A stretch of DNA of 36,850 nt from CAYZNE01 sp964461035 (GTDB lineage Archaea; Nanobdellota; Nanobdellia; Woesearchaeales; CAYZNE01): contig CAYWRI010000015.1 in assembly GCA_964461035.1 (NCBI GenBank), positions 1-36,850 of the forward strand. Direction: 5' to 3'. Positions 24,065-33,397 of this stretch are shown one piece after another (position 1 is the first letter of the stretch; the number at the start of each line of letters is the position of its first letter). Made by a program: the position numbers and the translations under genes. The notes under the pieces were generated by a model. That model was not told where the DNA came from, did no database searches, and saw only the letters and a list, made by a program, of their open reading frames with translations.

Positions 24065-26218
24065 TTAATAAAAGTCATATATTGTTTGAACTTCATCAGC
24101 AGTTAAATCCCTATTATAAATTCTAACTTCATCCATTAAACCTTGATAATAATGTAGGTATTTTTTTCCAATAAACATATAAGAGCTGCCAACTAAAGAA
24201 TTTGTCGATGCAATTTTAGTTCCTTCAAGATAACCATCAACATAAATACTAATTAATCCTGTTTGCTTATTTCTTGTAGCTACAACATGATGCCAATCCC
24301 CATCTACAACTGAATCTGTAGATGCTACTGAACTATACGGTGATGAAATTCCTGCAGCAAAATAATTAAAGCACAAAAAAGTGGTGAATCTATCATCACC
24401 GTAACCTGAAATAGAAACAAGTCCTGTGTGATCCCACCAAGAATTACAAGAGTAACTACTAGACTGGTCTGGATTTACCGTATTTATCCAAAATGAAATA
24501 GTAAAATTATCAGATATCATTCTAGTAAATCTAAAATAATCATTAGTGCCATCAAAATTATATGCTCCACCAGTTCTCCCATTTGAAGTCCAAGAAGGAC
24601 CATAACTTGACAGTGTGTACCCATTGCCTGTTGCATCTTCTAAAGGTGCTCCTTGAGAAAAAGGAAAGTATGCAACTAAATTAGGAATATAACATCCTGA
24701 AATTAAACAATCATCACCACAACTTGGAACACAATTATTTGAATATCCATAATCAGAACAAGAAGGTCCTAAAGGAAAATAAACTTGAGAATTTACAAAT
24801 TCACATTCTTCATTAATACCTGCATCATTAGGATGTTGAATAACTCCGTCACCACATTGTTGTTCAAATTCAGGAATAGCAAAATTTAACTTAAAAACTA
24901 CATCTCTATTAGATGAAGGTTCTATTCTGAAATCGCCCCCCTCAGTTGCAATTAATGTTATATTCTTTTCTGTTGATTTATTATAAATTCCTAAACAATC
25001 AATAACTAAAAGACTTGAATCCATAGATGTTGGAACATCACCTATTACAACTTTTCCTCCAAAATAACTAATATCATCATTAGTTTCAATTTGCCAAAGT
25101 CCCTCTCCAACACAATAAAACTCATTTCCAAAATTATGACAAATTGAATCTCCTGCAGTTAAATCTGAAGCATAAACAAAATTTTCATGACTTGTTAAAA
25201 AAGTTGTATTAACATCATTAGTAACATTCAAATTATTTGAACCGATAATGTTTCTCGAAATTAAAGACCCCTTTGTAGAAACATTACCATAAAAAGTATC
25301 TCCTTCAACCATAGCATATAATCCTTCATAAGGAGAATTCACAGTATTTATGAAAAACAATTCAGATAAAGGAAAAATACCACTCTCGCCAATAATATTC
25401 AAAGAGTCAATAGTGAACTCTAATCCAGAAACAACTAAATTTGAACCATAATAAGTAGGATCTACTAAAGATATTAAATTTTGAGTAGTATTAACATCAA
25501 AATATTTTGAAAAAGCAAAATTTTCTGAATTAAGTTCATCATTAGAATTATAAAATTCTATCCAATCTAAATCATTTCCATTTGCAACAATCTCATCAGG
25601 AGTTAACAATTCCACCTCATCAGGATCATAATTACAACCAGCTCTTCCAGGTATACAAGTATTATTACAAAAACCATTGATTGGATCACAAACAATTCCA
25701 TAAACATGAAGCTTGAATTTAAAATCTTTAGGTCTTACAAAATCTGAAACCCAACCTAAAACTAAATCATTATGTAAAAAAGTATTAGGCATATTAATAG
25801 TTATAACTATCGGTTGACCTGGAGTAGGGGTACACCCATTAATACCTTGCGCAAAATTTAATTTTCCATCAAACAAAAAACCTAATTCGTTAGCAGAAAC
25901 ACTTCCATCACAACCTTCTAAAACTATTGAAAATTCAGGCCTTATTTGAGAATTAAAAAGAACATTACCATCTAATCCTAAAACTGTTTTTGAATCATTA
26001 TAACCGCCAGGAGTTAAAATACCTCTTATTAACCCATTAAGAACATTTAAATTTGCTTGAAAATTAACATAATTTCCACTTATAGGTTTTATAGTATTAA
26101 CATATAATGTGGGATGAGATGTTATTGCATCTGCAAAAATAACTGAGGAATTAAGAACTAATAGAACAATAAAAATACATATAATTCCTAAATATCTTAG
26201 TTTTTTTGTTTTATTCAT
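24065..26218 (-). CDS. Secreted LamG-domain protein with fibre-like N-terminal half
   Basis: A 717-residue exported protein. Signal sequence at about 8-30 (YLGIICIFIVLLVLNSSVIF). Residues about 35-290 are homologous to the 398-residue protein at 33398 (shared LYV-N/D-x-I, G-x-I-R-G-x-L-T-P-G-G, F-L-F-D-G-K). A Cys-rich repeat follows near 450-505 (QCGDGVIQHPNDAGINEECE ... CGDDCLISGC). A LamG/concanavalin-like domain ends the protein (about 517-717: LVAYFPFSQGAPLEDATGNG, GAYNFDGTNDYFRF, DGDWHHVVATRNKQTGLISI, LMDEVRIYNRDLTADEV). LamG domains usually bind glycans or proteins, so adhesion is plausible. No C-terminal anchor is visible. The start is the second ATG; the first is three codons upstream. 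The promoter is not obvious, so it is probably cotranscribed with the 1950-residue gene. Confidence 0.82.
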   Translation of the reverse strand: MNKTKKLRYLGIICIFIVLLVLNSSVIFADAITSHPTLYVNTIKPISGNYVNFQANLNVLNGLIRGILTPGGYNDSKTVLGLDGNVLFNSQIRPEFSIVLEGCDGSVSANELGFLFDGKLNFAQGINGCTPTPGQPIVITINMPNTFLHNDLVLGWVSDFVRPKDFKFKLHVYGIVCDPINGFCNNTCIPGRAGCNYDPDEVELLTPDEIVANGNDLDWIEFYNSNDELNSENFAFSKYFDVNTTQNLISLVDPTYYGSNLVVSGLEFTIDSLNIIGESGIFPLSELFFINTVNSPYEGLYAMVEGDTFYGNVSTKGSLISRNIIGSNNLNVTNDVNTTFLTSHENFVYASDLTAGDSICHNFGNEFYCVGEGLWQIETNDDISYFGGKVVIGDVPTSMDSSLLVIDCLGIYNKSTEKNITLIATEGGDFRIEPSSNRDVVFKLNFAIPEFEQQCGDGVIQHPNDAGINEECEFVNSQVYFPLGPSCSDYGYSNNCVPSCGDDCLISGCYIPNLVAYFPFSQGAPLEDATGNGYTLSSYGPSWTSNGRTGGAYNFDGTNDYFRFTRMISDNFTISFWINTVNPDQSSSYSCNSWWDHTGLVSISGYGDDRFTTFLCFNYFAAGISSPYSSVASTDSVVDGDWHHVVATRNKQTGLISIYVDGYLEGTKIASTNSLVGSSYMFIGKKYLHYYQGLMDEVRIYNRDLTADEVQTIYDFY

Positions 26219-26252
26219 TTTTATCATTTTTATTTAATAACACACATATTCA

Positions 26253-29200
26253 TTATCTTATTTTTCGAATCTTGTACTGATAATTATTCATACCGAAATC
26301 TTGTTCCTTTATCAAAGCATAAACTCCGTTAGGATTTGAACCATAATGAAAATTTTGTTGAACATTCTGAATAATATCTAAATCTATTAATTTGCACTCC
26401 TTGCTTATCATACTGCAAGATGTTTCATCAGACCAGACTTCTTGTCCAGTAGTTTTATTGAACATCTTATAGTGAATATCTCCATCACTATCTGTTGCAC
26501 CCGCATAAACATACATATCGCTTACAACTAATTTAGCATCGCTAAAAGCCCCAAACGTATCTGGACTTGCAGTCATAGTTATATTGAACATTATAAGATT
26601 TGGACTTAAAATTATAGATTTATTAACCTTTACAATAAAAATAGACTCACCAATGTTCATTGCAACATAGACACCAGAATCATCTACAGCAATAGACATT
26701 GTTTTAACATTAATAAAATCATCCGGATAATTAAAACCTTCAAAAAATAAAGAATACATTGGATTACCACCCTCAAAATTATAATTTAAATTGTAAAATT
26801 GGCTTAAATTAGAGCCATTGACCCATTTTAAATTCAATTTATGATTTTCGAAACTAGCAAAACTAAGGTGATAAGGAAAAGCAGCATATATATCCCCTAT
26901 TGAATCTACAACCAATGCATCAGAATAAGAATAACTTTGAGATTCAAACGCTATATTATCTTCCAACTCCGAATTTAAAATATTAAATTTTTCCACAGAA
27001 AAAATTCTGGGCTCTGTATCAGACTCATGAACAGATAATGTGACAAGAGAATTATTACTAACAGATAAAGATGTCAGAGAAGAAACATAATTTTGATGAT
27101 TTTCAAGATTGTATTGATTAGACAATTCTCCGGTAAGATTATATTCAGCTACAAAAGGATAATGAGGTGCTCCACTCATAATTTCCATAAATCCTCCTGT
27201 AAAAACAGATTCATCTGAAACCGCAATATCTGTCAGTCCTGCAACAAATCCGGGTGATGAATCAGACCAAGCAACATCAGCATCATAACCAAACCTTGAT
27301 AAATTTACTAACTTAGTAATAAAGTAATTATTGTTTGAATTTTGTCCTGCTAAATAAGCAACAGCATAATTCTCAAGAAATCCCTGACTCGAAATTCCAA
27401 ATTCTGTTGACATATCAAATGAAGTAAAATTATATGTATCTACAAAATAAGAAGTATAAACTGTAGTAACAGCGTTATTCTCTGACAAATCATCTGGACT
27501 TGCACAACCAAATTCATCAAGCATATCTATAAAAGTATCTGGCCACTGTTCATTATCCATTCCATCATTACATTGAGGAGCATCATAAAAACATTCAGTA
27601 ATATTAAGTTGACAATTTGCAGTACATGATAGGTTTCCTCGATTAAAGTTATCAATAGTCCAGCAATTCAATCTATCTAAATTATCAGTATCACATTGTT
27701 CTCCTTCATTAACAACTCCATCTCCACAAAAAGATTCTTTTGAAAGATCTATGGCTCCTTGAGGCCAAACTCTAGTTTTATTTCCTAAAACTAAGTATAC
27801 TACACCATTCGGTTGAAAAGTTCCGCTACTTATTGCAAAATCATCAATTCCATCGTTATTCACATCACTCAACCCTGCACCCCTTCCAATCATATCAAAC
27901 ATATTTGCGCCCACAAAAGAAGTTGTAGGATAATTAAGTAAAGAAGTTTTAGGAAGTTCTGAATCAGAACCAAAAATTAAGTATACTTTACCTGCCACTA
28001 CATTAGACTCTTCACCAGTGGAATTTAATTTTTCACCATTCCATTGAGCAGATAAAAGTATGTCGTCGGAACCATCATCATTTATATCACCTATTGATGT
28101 AATGTCGCCTCCGAGAAACTCACCCCAATTATATCTATAAGAGGCACCCTGATGAGCTCTTCCTAAAAAACTTTTATTAGCTAATTCAGCCATATTAGAT
28201 GTTGATTCAAAAGTACTAGAACCAAAAAACAAATATGTTTTACCTGCCGATACATCTCTTGCTAAACCTCCTTCAACATTAAAAGGAGCTCCAATCATAA
28301 AATCATCAAAATCATCTCCATTAAAATCAAATCCTCCTTCAACAATAGATGCGCCATCATCATAGTCATGGAAGAAATCAGCATAGTAATTTTCTTCAAG
28401 AGAAAGAGTTATACAATTTGTTGATGAATCCAAATCATGCACTAACCAATTAATGACACGACTTCCTCCAAGATTCCAACCACCCCTACGAAGCCCTGCA
28501 GTAATTACTATATCTTCAATGCCATCCTTATCTATATCTCCTGCAGGTTTAACTGATCCAAAAGTAAAACGATCAGGAAAAAATAAGCTATTTAAACTTT
28601 CAGTATCTATTGATAATGTTTTGAAAGGTGCCAAAGTATCTAAATTTGAATTTATTGAAAGGGAATAAATGTCCTGTCCAGAAAACAATTTTATTTTTGG
28701 TTCAGCCAAATAAATTTCCTCACCCACACCATCAACTACTGCAACAGCGATATCTGATTTACCATCATCAGTGATATCACCAATTCCAACTAAAGAGGTT
28801 GATATGGAAAACATATTATCCACAGTAATAATTTTATCTGCATCTAACAAATCCAAATTTTGTTCCGTTGGTGCCCAATCTGATTTTCCTAAAAATAAGT
28901 ATATCCTTCCTTCACCAAGAGCATTTATTTCGGATGTTCCACCACCAGCATAACGAGTTACAAGGAGTATTGCGAAATCAGTCATACCATCATTATTAAT
29001 ATCTCCTAAATTTTTAACTCTATTATCACTAATCCACATAGAATTTGTTGAATTAAGAACACCTGTTATTGTTACATTTGCAGAAGTAGCAGGTAAAACT
29101 TGAGGCCACACATTCCTTCCAAAGAAAATATATTCTTTACCAATGAAAACCTGATCCCCAGGCGAAATAAGTGTGAAACCATACATGGCTGAAGTAACTC

Positions 29201-32105
29201 CAAAATCATTCATGCCATCCCCATTAATATCTCCAAGAGAATGTACACTTCCGCCAAACTTACTAAAATTTGAAGGTTCAGAAGTTTCACCAAGTAATAA
29301 AGTGGAAACATAAGGTGAAAAAGATCCTCCATTACACTTTGAAAGATTAACAGAACAACCAGAGCAAAATAACTCACCACCAAGATAACCGTAATCCACA
29401 CATGTTGTCCAAGCACCATCTGGAAAAATAATTTCTCCTTCTGAATCAATTTCACAGAACTCATACTCTGAGTTAAAAACATCATCACCACAAAAACCTG
29501 AACAATCATCATAACAATCTCCTCCAAGACCATCATCACAAGCTTCGTTAGGAGAATAAGTATTACCATCACCACACCAATTACAAGAAGAAATATTATA
29601 ACTTCTACAATCATTAGAACAAGATAAATTACCATATTCAAAATTATCTCCGTTTTCATTAAAAAAATCAGTACAATCAACATTATCTGCAAATTCTTCA
29701 GGAGTACAAATATTATCAAAACCACAATCGCAAATTTCTCCAAAACTAAGATACTCAGTTTTAACTTCTTCAGGAGTAAGCGCATGATCATATATTTTTA
29801 CTTCATCTATTAGACCTTTCCACTTATAGCCCTGCACATCTGTTCCAGCATAATCCCCAATATATGCATTAAAAGTTCCTGTAGTAATTGATTGAATTTG
29901 ACTTGCTTTGAATTCACCATCAACATATATCTTATGATTAGTTCCGTCAGATGTAGCAACCAAATGATGCCAAGAAGAATCAACACTAACTTCACTAGAT
30001 AAATATGCTCCCGAATCACCATCATTCGCATAAGATTTCCAATGATTAGTACCTATTACCAGATTCAACCCACTTCCTGGACTATTTCCCCGATGAATTG
30101 TAATTACTCTTGCAGCATAATTATAATCTTCATCTGATTTTACCCATGCTTCAATAGTTGCAGTGCTTCCTTCTATAAGACTATTAGATGAAAATAATTT
30201 AATTCTATCGTTATCTCCATCAAAATAATAAGCACCACCATTCATTCCCGATGCATTCCATGTTGGGCAACTATCATCTTCAATAGAACAATTTCCATCA
30301 TTATGACCAGTACCACTATAATCACTTATGATTCCTATTCCATCATAATTATAAAAAGGAGAATCAAAAGGCATAGATAAAACCAATCCCTCATCAGGAC
30401 TACACTCTGAACCAGATAAATATTCTATAACACCATTTCCGCAAGATGTACAACAAGTAGTGTCAAGAAAGTCACAATCTTCGCTACATTGCAAAAAACC
30501 TCCATCATAATCTCTTTTTGATGAAGTACCCTCATCTACATTTTCACAAGTATAACCATTTATATCTATACCATCACAAACTTCACCAACATTAATAATA
30601 TCATTACCACAATAAAGACCAGATGCAGATGCAACACATCCTGCTAAATAAAGATTTCCTTCAGAATCAAACATTGCAACAGGATCATTAGTAGAATTTT
30701 CTATTATAAACTCAGATTCATCAGGATTAATAAAATCAGAAACGACCACTTCTTCATATAAAGTTCCTTCTAAATGTAAATCGCCAAATGCAGAAACAAA
30801 TGCAACAATTTCATCTAAATTATTAGTTATTTCAAAAGCGGGATAAATATCAGGTAAATCATGAATTAAATTTAACTCTAAATAACCCAGGTGATTAGTG
30901 TTCGAAGTAGTTCCGAACTCATGCAAATTAATTGGATTTGAAGCAGTATTACCAACTAACATTCCTGCGCCTGAAACTGAAGGAACAACAAAAGATGAAG
31001 AGGAGTCAAAAACAACTTGTCCAGTAATTGAATGAAAAAACTTGTTTATTAAATTAACTATTGCATCAAGTAATCTTTGCAAAAAGTCTATTATGGGTGC
31101 ACCATTGCTTATTCCTGAACTATTTGTGATATATCCATAATGAAGCAACATTCCATTCTTATCAATTTGAACTAAAGGAAGACCATTAGCATCAGAAACA
31201 ATAAACTTTCCACTATCTAAATCAAAATCGTGAGGATCGCACTCTTCAACATATTCAGTAAAACACTCAGAAACATTAAAATAACAAGTATTTGTACATG
31301 CTAAATTTCCTCCTGTAAACCCCATATCAATTGTTAAACAAGTATTACCACTCAAATTTGTACCATCACAATCCTCCTCAGGAAAATTAACAATACCATT
31401 ACCACAAGTTGGAGCAGGTAAACAATTATCAGTATTATAAGTGCAATCATTCCAGCAATATACTAAACCGCCACCATAATTTCCGTTTTCTAAGTCTTCA
31501 CATGGCAGATTAAGTTCGCCATCGCAATCCTCATCACCATTTGGTATTTCATCACCACAATAACCTGAACAACCGGATAAATCAAAAGAACAATCATCAT
31601 TACAACCCAAAGTACCATAATAAAAATCTAAATCTTCACAACTATTTGCCCAATATTCAAATACGTGAGGTCCACCTTCAAAATTATAATCACAATCCTC
31701 TTCAAAATTAACTTCACCATTACCACACCAATCATAACAATTAGATAAATCAAATGTACAATCATTATTACACGTTAATGTACCATAATCAAAATTATGG
31801 GATTGACAAGAGTCACCATCTAAATTAGAACCATCACACTGCTCAGGCGCAGTAATATCGCCATCACCACACCTTGGAAGACAATCAGTAATGGATGTTC
31901 CATCATCATCATACACATCATAACAAAAACTCATTCCAGAATCTGAAACACCACTAACAGGTATTCCATACTCAGTCTCTAAATCATAAAAAAGATTAAT
32001 TCCAGAATCTGAAAAACTTGAATCAGCAACAACAAAAGCAGCAAATAATAAAGTTAAAACTATAAATAATAATTCAAAAATAATTACTCTTTTAACATTA
32101 GTCAT
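26253..32105 (-). CDS. Giant adhesin-like protein: Cys-rich repeats, LamG, seven-repeat FG-GAP propeller
   Basis: A 1950-residue secreted protein. Signal sequence 1-27. Residues 78-285 hold four Cys-rich repeats of the form CGDG..EQCDG..C..GTLTC..DC..C (Myxococcus-type/DUF4215-like). About 290-490 contain three beta repeats with VAMFDSEGNLYLAG-like ends. Further Cys-rich repeats start near 500 and 560, the latter interrupted by a LamG domain (about 572-787: GAYYFDGDNDRIKLF, WHHLVATSDGTNHKIYVDG, GLIDEVKIYDHALTPEEV), with more Cys repeats to about 925. Seven calcium-loop FG-GAP/VCBS repeats (such as LGDINGDGMNDFG) lie near 958, 1033, 1109, 1189, 1260, 1338 and 1414, enough for one integrin-like propeller. 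After another Cys repeat the last 400 residues look like a second propeller (SBBP/PQQ-like). No membrane anchor is seen. AGGT precedes the ATG. Probable adhesin or recognition protein. Confidence 0.88.
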   Translation of the reverse strand: MTNVKRVIIFELLFIVLTLLFAAFVVADSSFSDSGINLFYDLETEYGIPVSGVSDSGMSFCYDVYDDDGTSITDCLPRCGDGDITAPEQCDGSNLDGDSCQSHNFDYGTLTCNNDCTFDLSNCYDWCGNGEVNFEEDCDYNFEGGPHVFEYWANSCEDLDFYYGTLGCNDDCSFDLSGCSGYCGDEIPNGDEDCDGELNLPCEDLENGNYGGGLVYCWNDCTYNTDNCLPAPTCGNGIVNFPEEDCDGTNLSGNTCLTIDMGFTGGNLACTNTCYFNVSECFTEYVEECDPHDFDLDSGKFIVSDANGLPLVQIDKNGMLLHYGYITNSSGISNGAPIIDFLQRLLDAIVNLINKFFHSITGQVVFDSSSSFVVPSVSGAGMLVGNTASNPINLHEFGTTSNTNHLGYLELNLIHDLPDIYPAFEITNNLDEIVAFVSAFGDLHLEGTLYEEVVVSDFINPDESEFIIENSTNDPVAMFDSEGNLYLAGCVASASGLYCGNDIINVGEVCDGIDINGYTCENVDEGTSSKRDYDGGFLQCSEDCDFLDTTCCTSCGNGVIEYLSGSECSPDEGLVLSMPFDSPFYNYDGIGIISDYSGTGHNDGNCSIEDDSCPTWNASGMNGGAYYFDGDNDRIKLFSSNSLIEGSTATIEAWVKSDEDYNYAARVITIHRGNSPGSGLNLVIGTNHWKSYANDGDSGAYLSSEVSVDSSWHHLVATSDGTNHKIYVDGEFKASQIQSITTGTFNAYIGDYAGTDVQGYKWKGLIDEVKIYDHALTPEEVKTEYLSFGEICDCGFDNICTPEEFADNVDCTDFFNENGDNFEYGNLSCSNDCRSYNISSCNWCGDGNTYSPNEACDDGLGGDCYDDCSGFCGDDVFNSEYEFCEIDSEGEIIFPDGAWTTCVDYGYLGGELFCSGCSVNLSKCNGGSFSPYVSTLLLGETSEPSNFSKFGGSVHSLGDINGDGMNDFGVTSAMYGFTLISPGDQVFIGKEYIFFGRNVWPQVLPATSANVTITGVLNSTNSMWISDNRVKNLGDINNDGMTDFAILLVTRYAGGGTSEINALGEGRIYLFLGKSDWAPTEQNLDLLDADKIITVDNMFSISTSLVGIGDITDDGKSDIAVAVVDGVGEEIYLAEPKIKLFSGQDIYSLSINSNLDTLAPFKTLSIDTESLNSLFFPDRFTFGSVKPAGDIDKDGIEDIVITAGLRRGGWNLGGSRVINWLVHDLDSSTNCITLSLEENYYADFFHDYDDGASIVEGGFDFNGDDFDDFMIGAPFNVEGGLARDVSAGKTYLFFGSSTFESTSNMAELANKSFLGRAHQGASYRYNWGEFLGGDITSIGDINDDGSDDILLSAQWNGEKLNSTGEESNVVAGKVYLIFGSDSELPKTSLLNYPTTSFVGANMFDMIGRGAGLSDVNNDGIDDFAISSGTFQPNGVVYLVLGNKTRVWPQGAIDLSKESFCGDGVVNEGEQCDTDNLDRLNCWTIDNFNRGNLSCTANCQLNITECFYDAPQCNDGMDNEQWPDTFIDMLDEFGCASPDDLSENNAVTTVYTSYFVDTYNFTSFDMSTEFGISSQGFLENYAVAYLAGQNSNNNYFITKLVNLSRFGYDADVAWSDSSPGFVAGLTDIAVSDESVFTGGFMEIMSGAPHYPFVAEYNLTGELSNQYNLENHQNYVSSLTSLSVSNNSLVTLSVHESDTEPRIFSVEKFNILNSELEDNIAFESQSYSYSDALVVDSIGDIYAAFPYHLSFASFENHKLNLKWVNGSNLSQFYNLNYNFEGGNPMYSLFFEGFNYPDDFINVKTMSIAVDDSGVYVAMNIGESIFIVKVNKSIILSPNLIMFNITMTASPDTFGAFSDAKLVVSDMYVYAGATDSDGDIHYKMFNKTTGQEVWSDETSCSMISKECKLIDLDIIQNVQQNFHYGSNPNGVYALIKEQDFGMNNYQYKIRKIR

Positions 32106-32138
32106 AGTCGTTACCTTAATTTATATATAATCGTCACA

Positions 32139-32531
32139 TCACATTTTTATTTTTGCTAAATAAAATGTTTCTAATATTTCCTGAGTTGTTATATCAACTA
32201 AAGATATAAAAGAACTATCTGTTCCATGTAATTCTGCAACACATAATCCTTGTGAAAATGTTTTATTAACAAATAAATCTTTATAATAATTAGGAAGACG
32301 TTCATTCATAAAAAAATCATATGAAACATTAATAATATTTAGCGAAGCATCATTATCAATAAAATTTTCCAAATCAGGATTTGTTTTTAATATTGAAATA
32401 ATGTTTGATTCAAAAGATGTATTAACAGATTTATTAACATCAGTCACATCAGCATCAACAGTATTTGAAGAGCAAGCACTTAATAAAAGCATTACAATTC
32501 CAACACTAATAAATGCGGTTAGTTTTTTCAT
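32139..32531 (-). CDS. Small putative lipoprotein
   Basis: A 130-residue exported protein. MKKLTAFISVGIVMLLLSAC ends in a lipobox-like LSAC at residues 17-20, so the Cys would be lipid-modified and hold the protein on the membrane outer face. The mature part is small and polar with short hydrophobic strands (LNIINVSYDFFMNERLPNYY, FISLVDITTQEILETFYLA), without a recognised domain. The ATG at 32531 is preferred to a GTG three codons upstream, because GTGAT there acts as a Shine-Dalgarno-like site. It sits between two secreted proteins of the surface cluster and may anchor one of them. The stop is TGA. Confidence 0.65.
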   Translation of the reverse strand: MKKLTAFISVGIVMLLLSACSSNTVDADVTDVNKSVNTSFESNIISILKTNPDLENFIDNDASLNIINVSYDFFMNERLPNYYKDLFVNKTFSQGLCVAELHGTDSSFISLVDITTQEILETFYLAKIKM

Positions 32532-32578
32532 TATTATCACATCATAAATTATTACATATTAAATAAATATTAAATTAT

Positions 32579-33379
32579 TCAAATTGTAAACATTATTCTT
32601 TCACCCTCATCTTCTCTGTCTCCAAAAACTACAGGACTATCTGTTCCTGGAAGAACAGGACTTAAACCATTTGTAATGCACTCTGCTAAAGGATCAAGAG
32701 ATAATAGATCCTGACCTATAGGACCCCCAGAAAGTAACTGATTATAAACTACATCTGCAACCATAACTGCATCTGAATTATCACAAAGACCCCAAATCCA
32801 GGAAGAAGCACTACCATCAAAGATTCTATAACAAATCAAGTAAGGTATACTCAATTCAAGATAATACTCTTGACTTGTGTCTAATTCTATGGGACCTAAT
32901 TCGTACGTAAAAAAATCTGAACAATGGGCCCAAAAATCGTTCTCCCAATAGGTTTCACCCCAAGGATGATGCCAATGATCAAGACTACAAACCACATTGT
33001 ACTCATACTCCGGTTCTTCTGGAAGATTACCAGAATGAGCACCATAAACAATATTATAATTAGGAGGATAACCTGAAAATTGTTCATTATTGCTGTAAAA
33101 ATTCGCACTATACATTGGTGAAGATGTAGTTGGAGAATCATAAATACTCAAAACTATGGGTGCATCATCAAAACTGAGTCCACCTTCTAATATTTGAGAG
33201 CCATTTAAACCTACAGGAAAAGTTAGATAGCACCTCTCGGCATCAGGATACGCACGATTATATGAGTCAAATTCTGTTATATCGAAAGTTAAATAAGTGT
33301 TATACGATGTAGAACTAACTAAAGTGCTAAGTAATACAATTCCTATCAAAAAAGTAATTATATAATTGTTTAAATTCAT
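32579..33379 (-). CDS. Uncharacterised secreted protein
   Basis: A 266-residue exported protein with a signal sequence (YIITFLIGIVLLSTLVSS, about 6-23). The mature part is rich in Tyr, Trp, Ser and Pro with scattered Cys (AERCYLTFP, YNVVCSLDHWHHPWGE, HCSDFFTYELGPIELD, CYRIFDGSASSWIWGLCDN) and looks like an all-beta domain; the layout of strands with DTSQEYYLELS is reminiscent of choice-of-anchor or carbohydrate-binding folds, but I cannot name one. A strong GGGAGGT lies eight bases before the ATG, so it is an internal operon gene following the 398-residue protein by 18 bases. The stop is TGA. Confidence 0.65.
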   Translation of the reverse strand: MNLNNYIITFLIGIVLLSTLVSSTSYNTYLTFDITEFDSYNRAYPDAERCYLTFPVGLNGSQILEGGLSFDDAPIVLSIYDSPTTSSPMYSANFYSNNEQFSGYPPNYNIVYGAHSGNLPEEPEYEYNVVCSLDHWHHPWGETYWENDFWAHCSDFFTYELGPIELDTSQEYYLELSIPYLICYRIFDGSASSWIWGLCDNSDAVMVADVVYNQLLSGGPIGQDLLSLDPLAECITNGLSPVLPGTDSPVVFGDREDEGERIMFTI

Positions 33380-33397
33380 AAAGTAACCTCCCTTAAA

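Noticed and set aside
29210..29791. 193-codon open frame inside the giant surface gene, same strand, other frame
   Set aside because: Its translation is a monotonous Ile/Leu/Val string caused by the AT-rich codons of the real frame, which has clear domains.
26253..32105. Tandem Cys-rich DNA as a CRISPR or simple repeat array
   Set aside because: The repetition is at protein level only (CGDG-type units); no identical DNA repeats with regular spacers are present.
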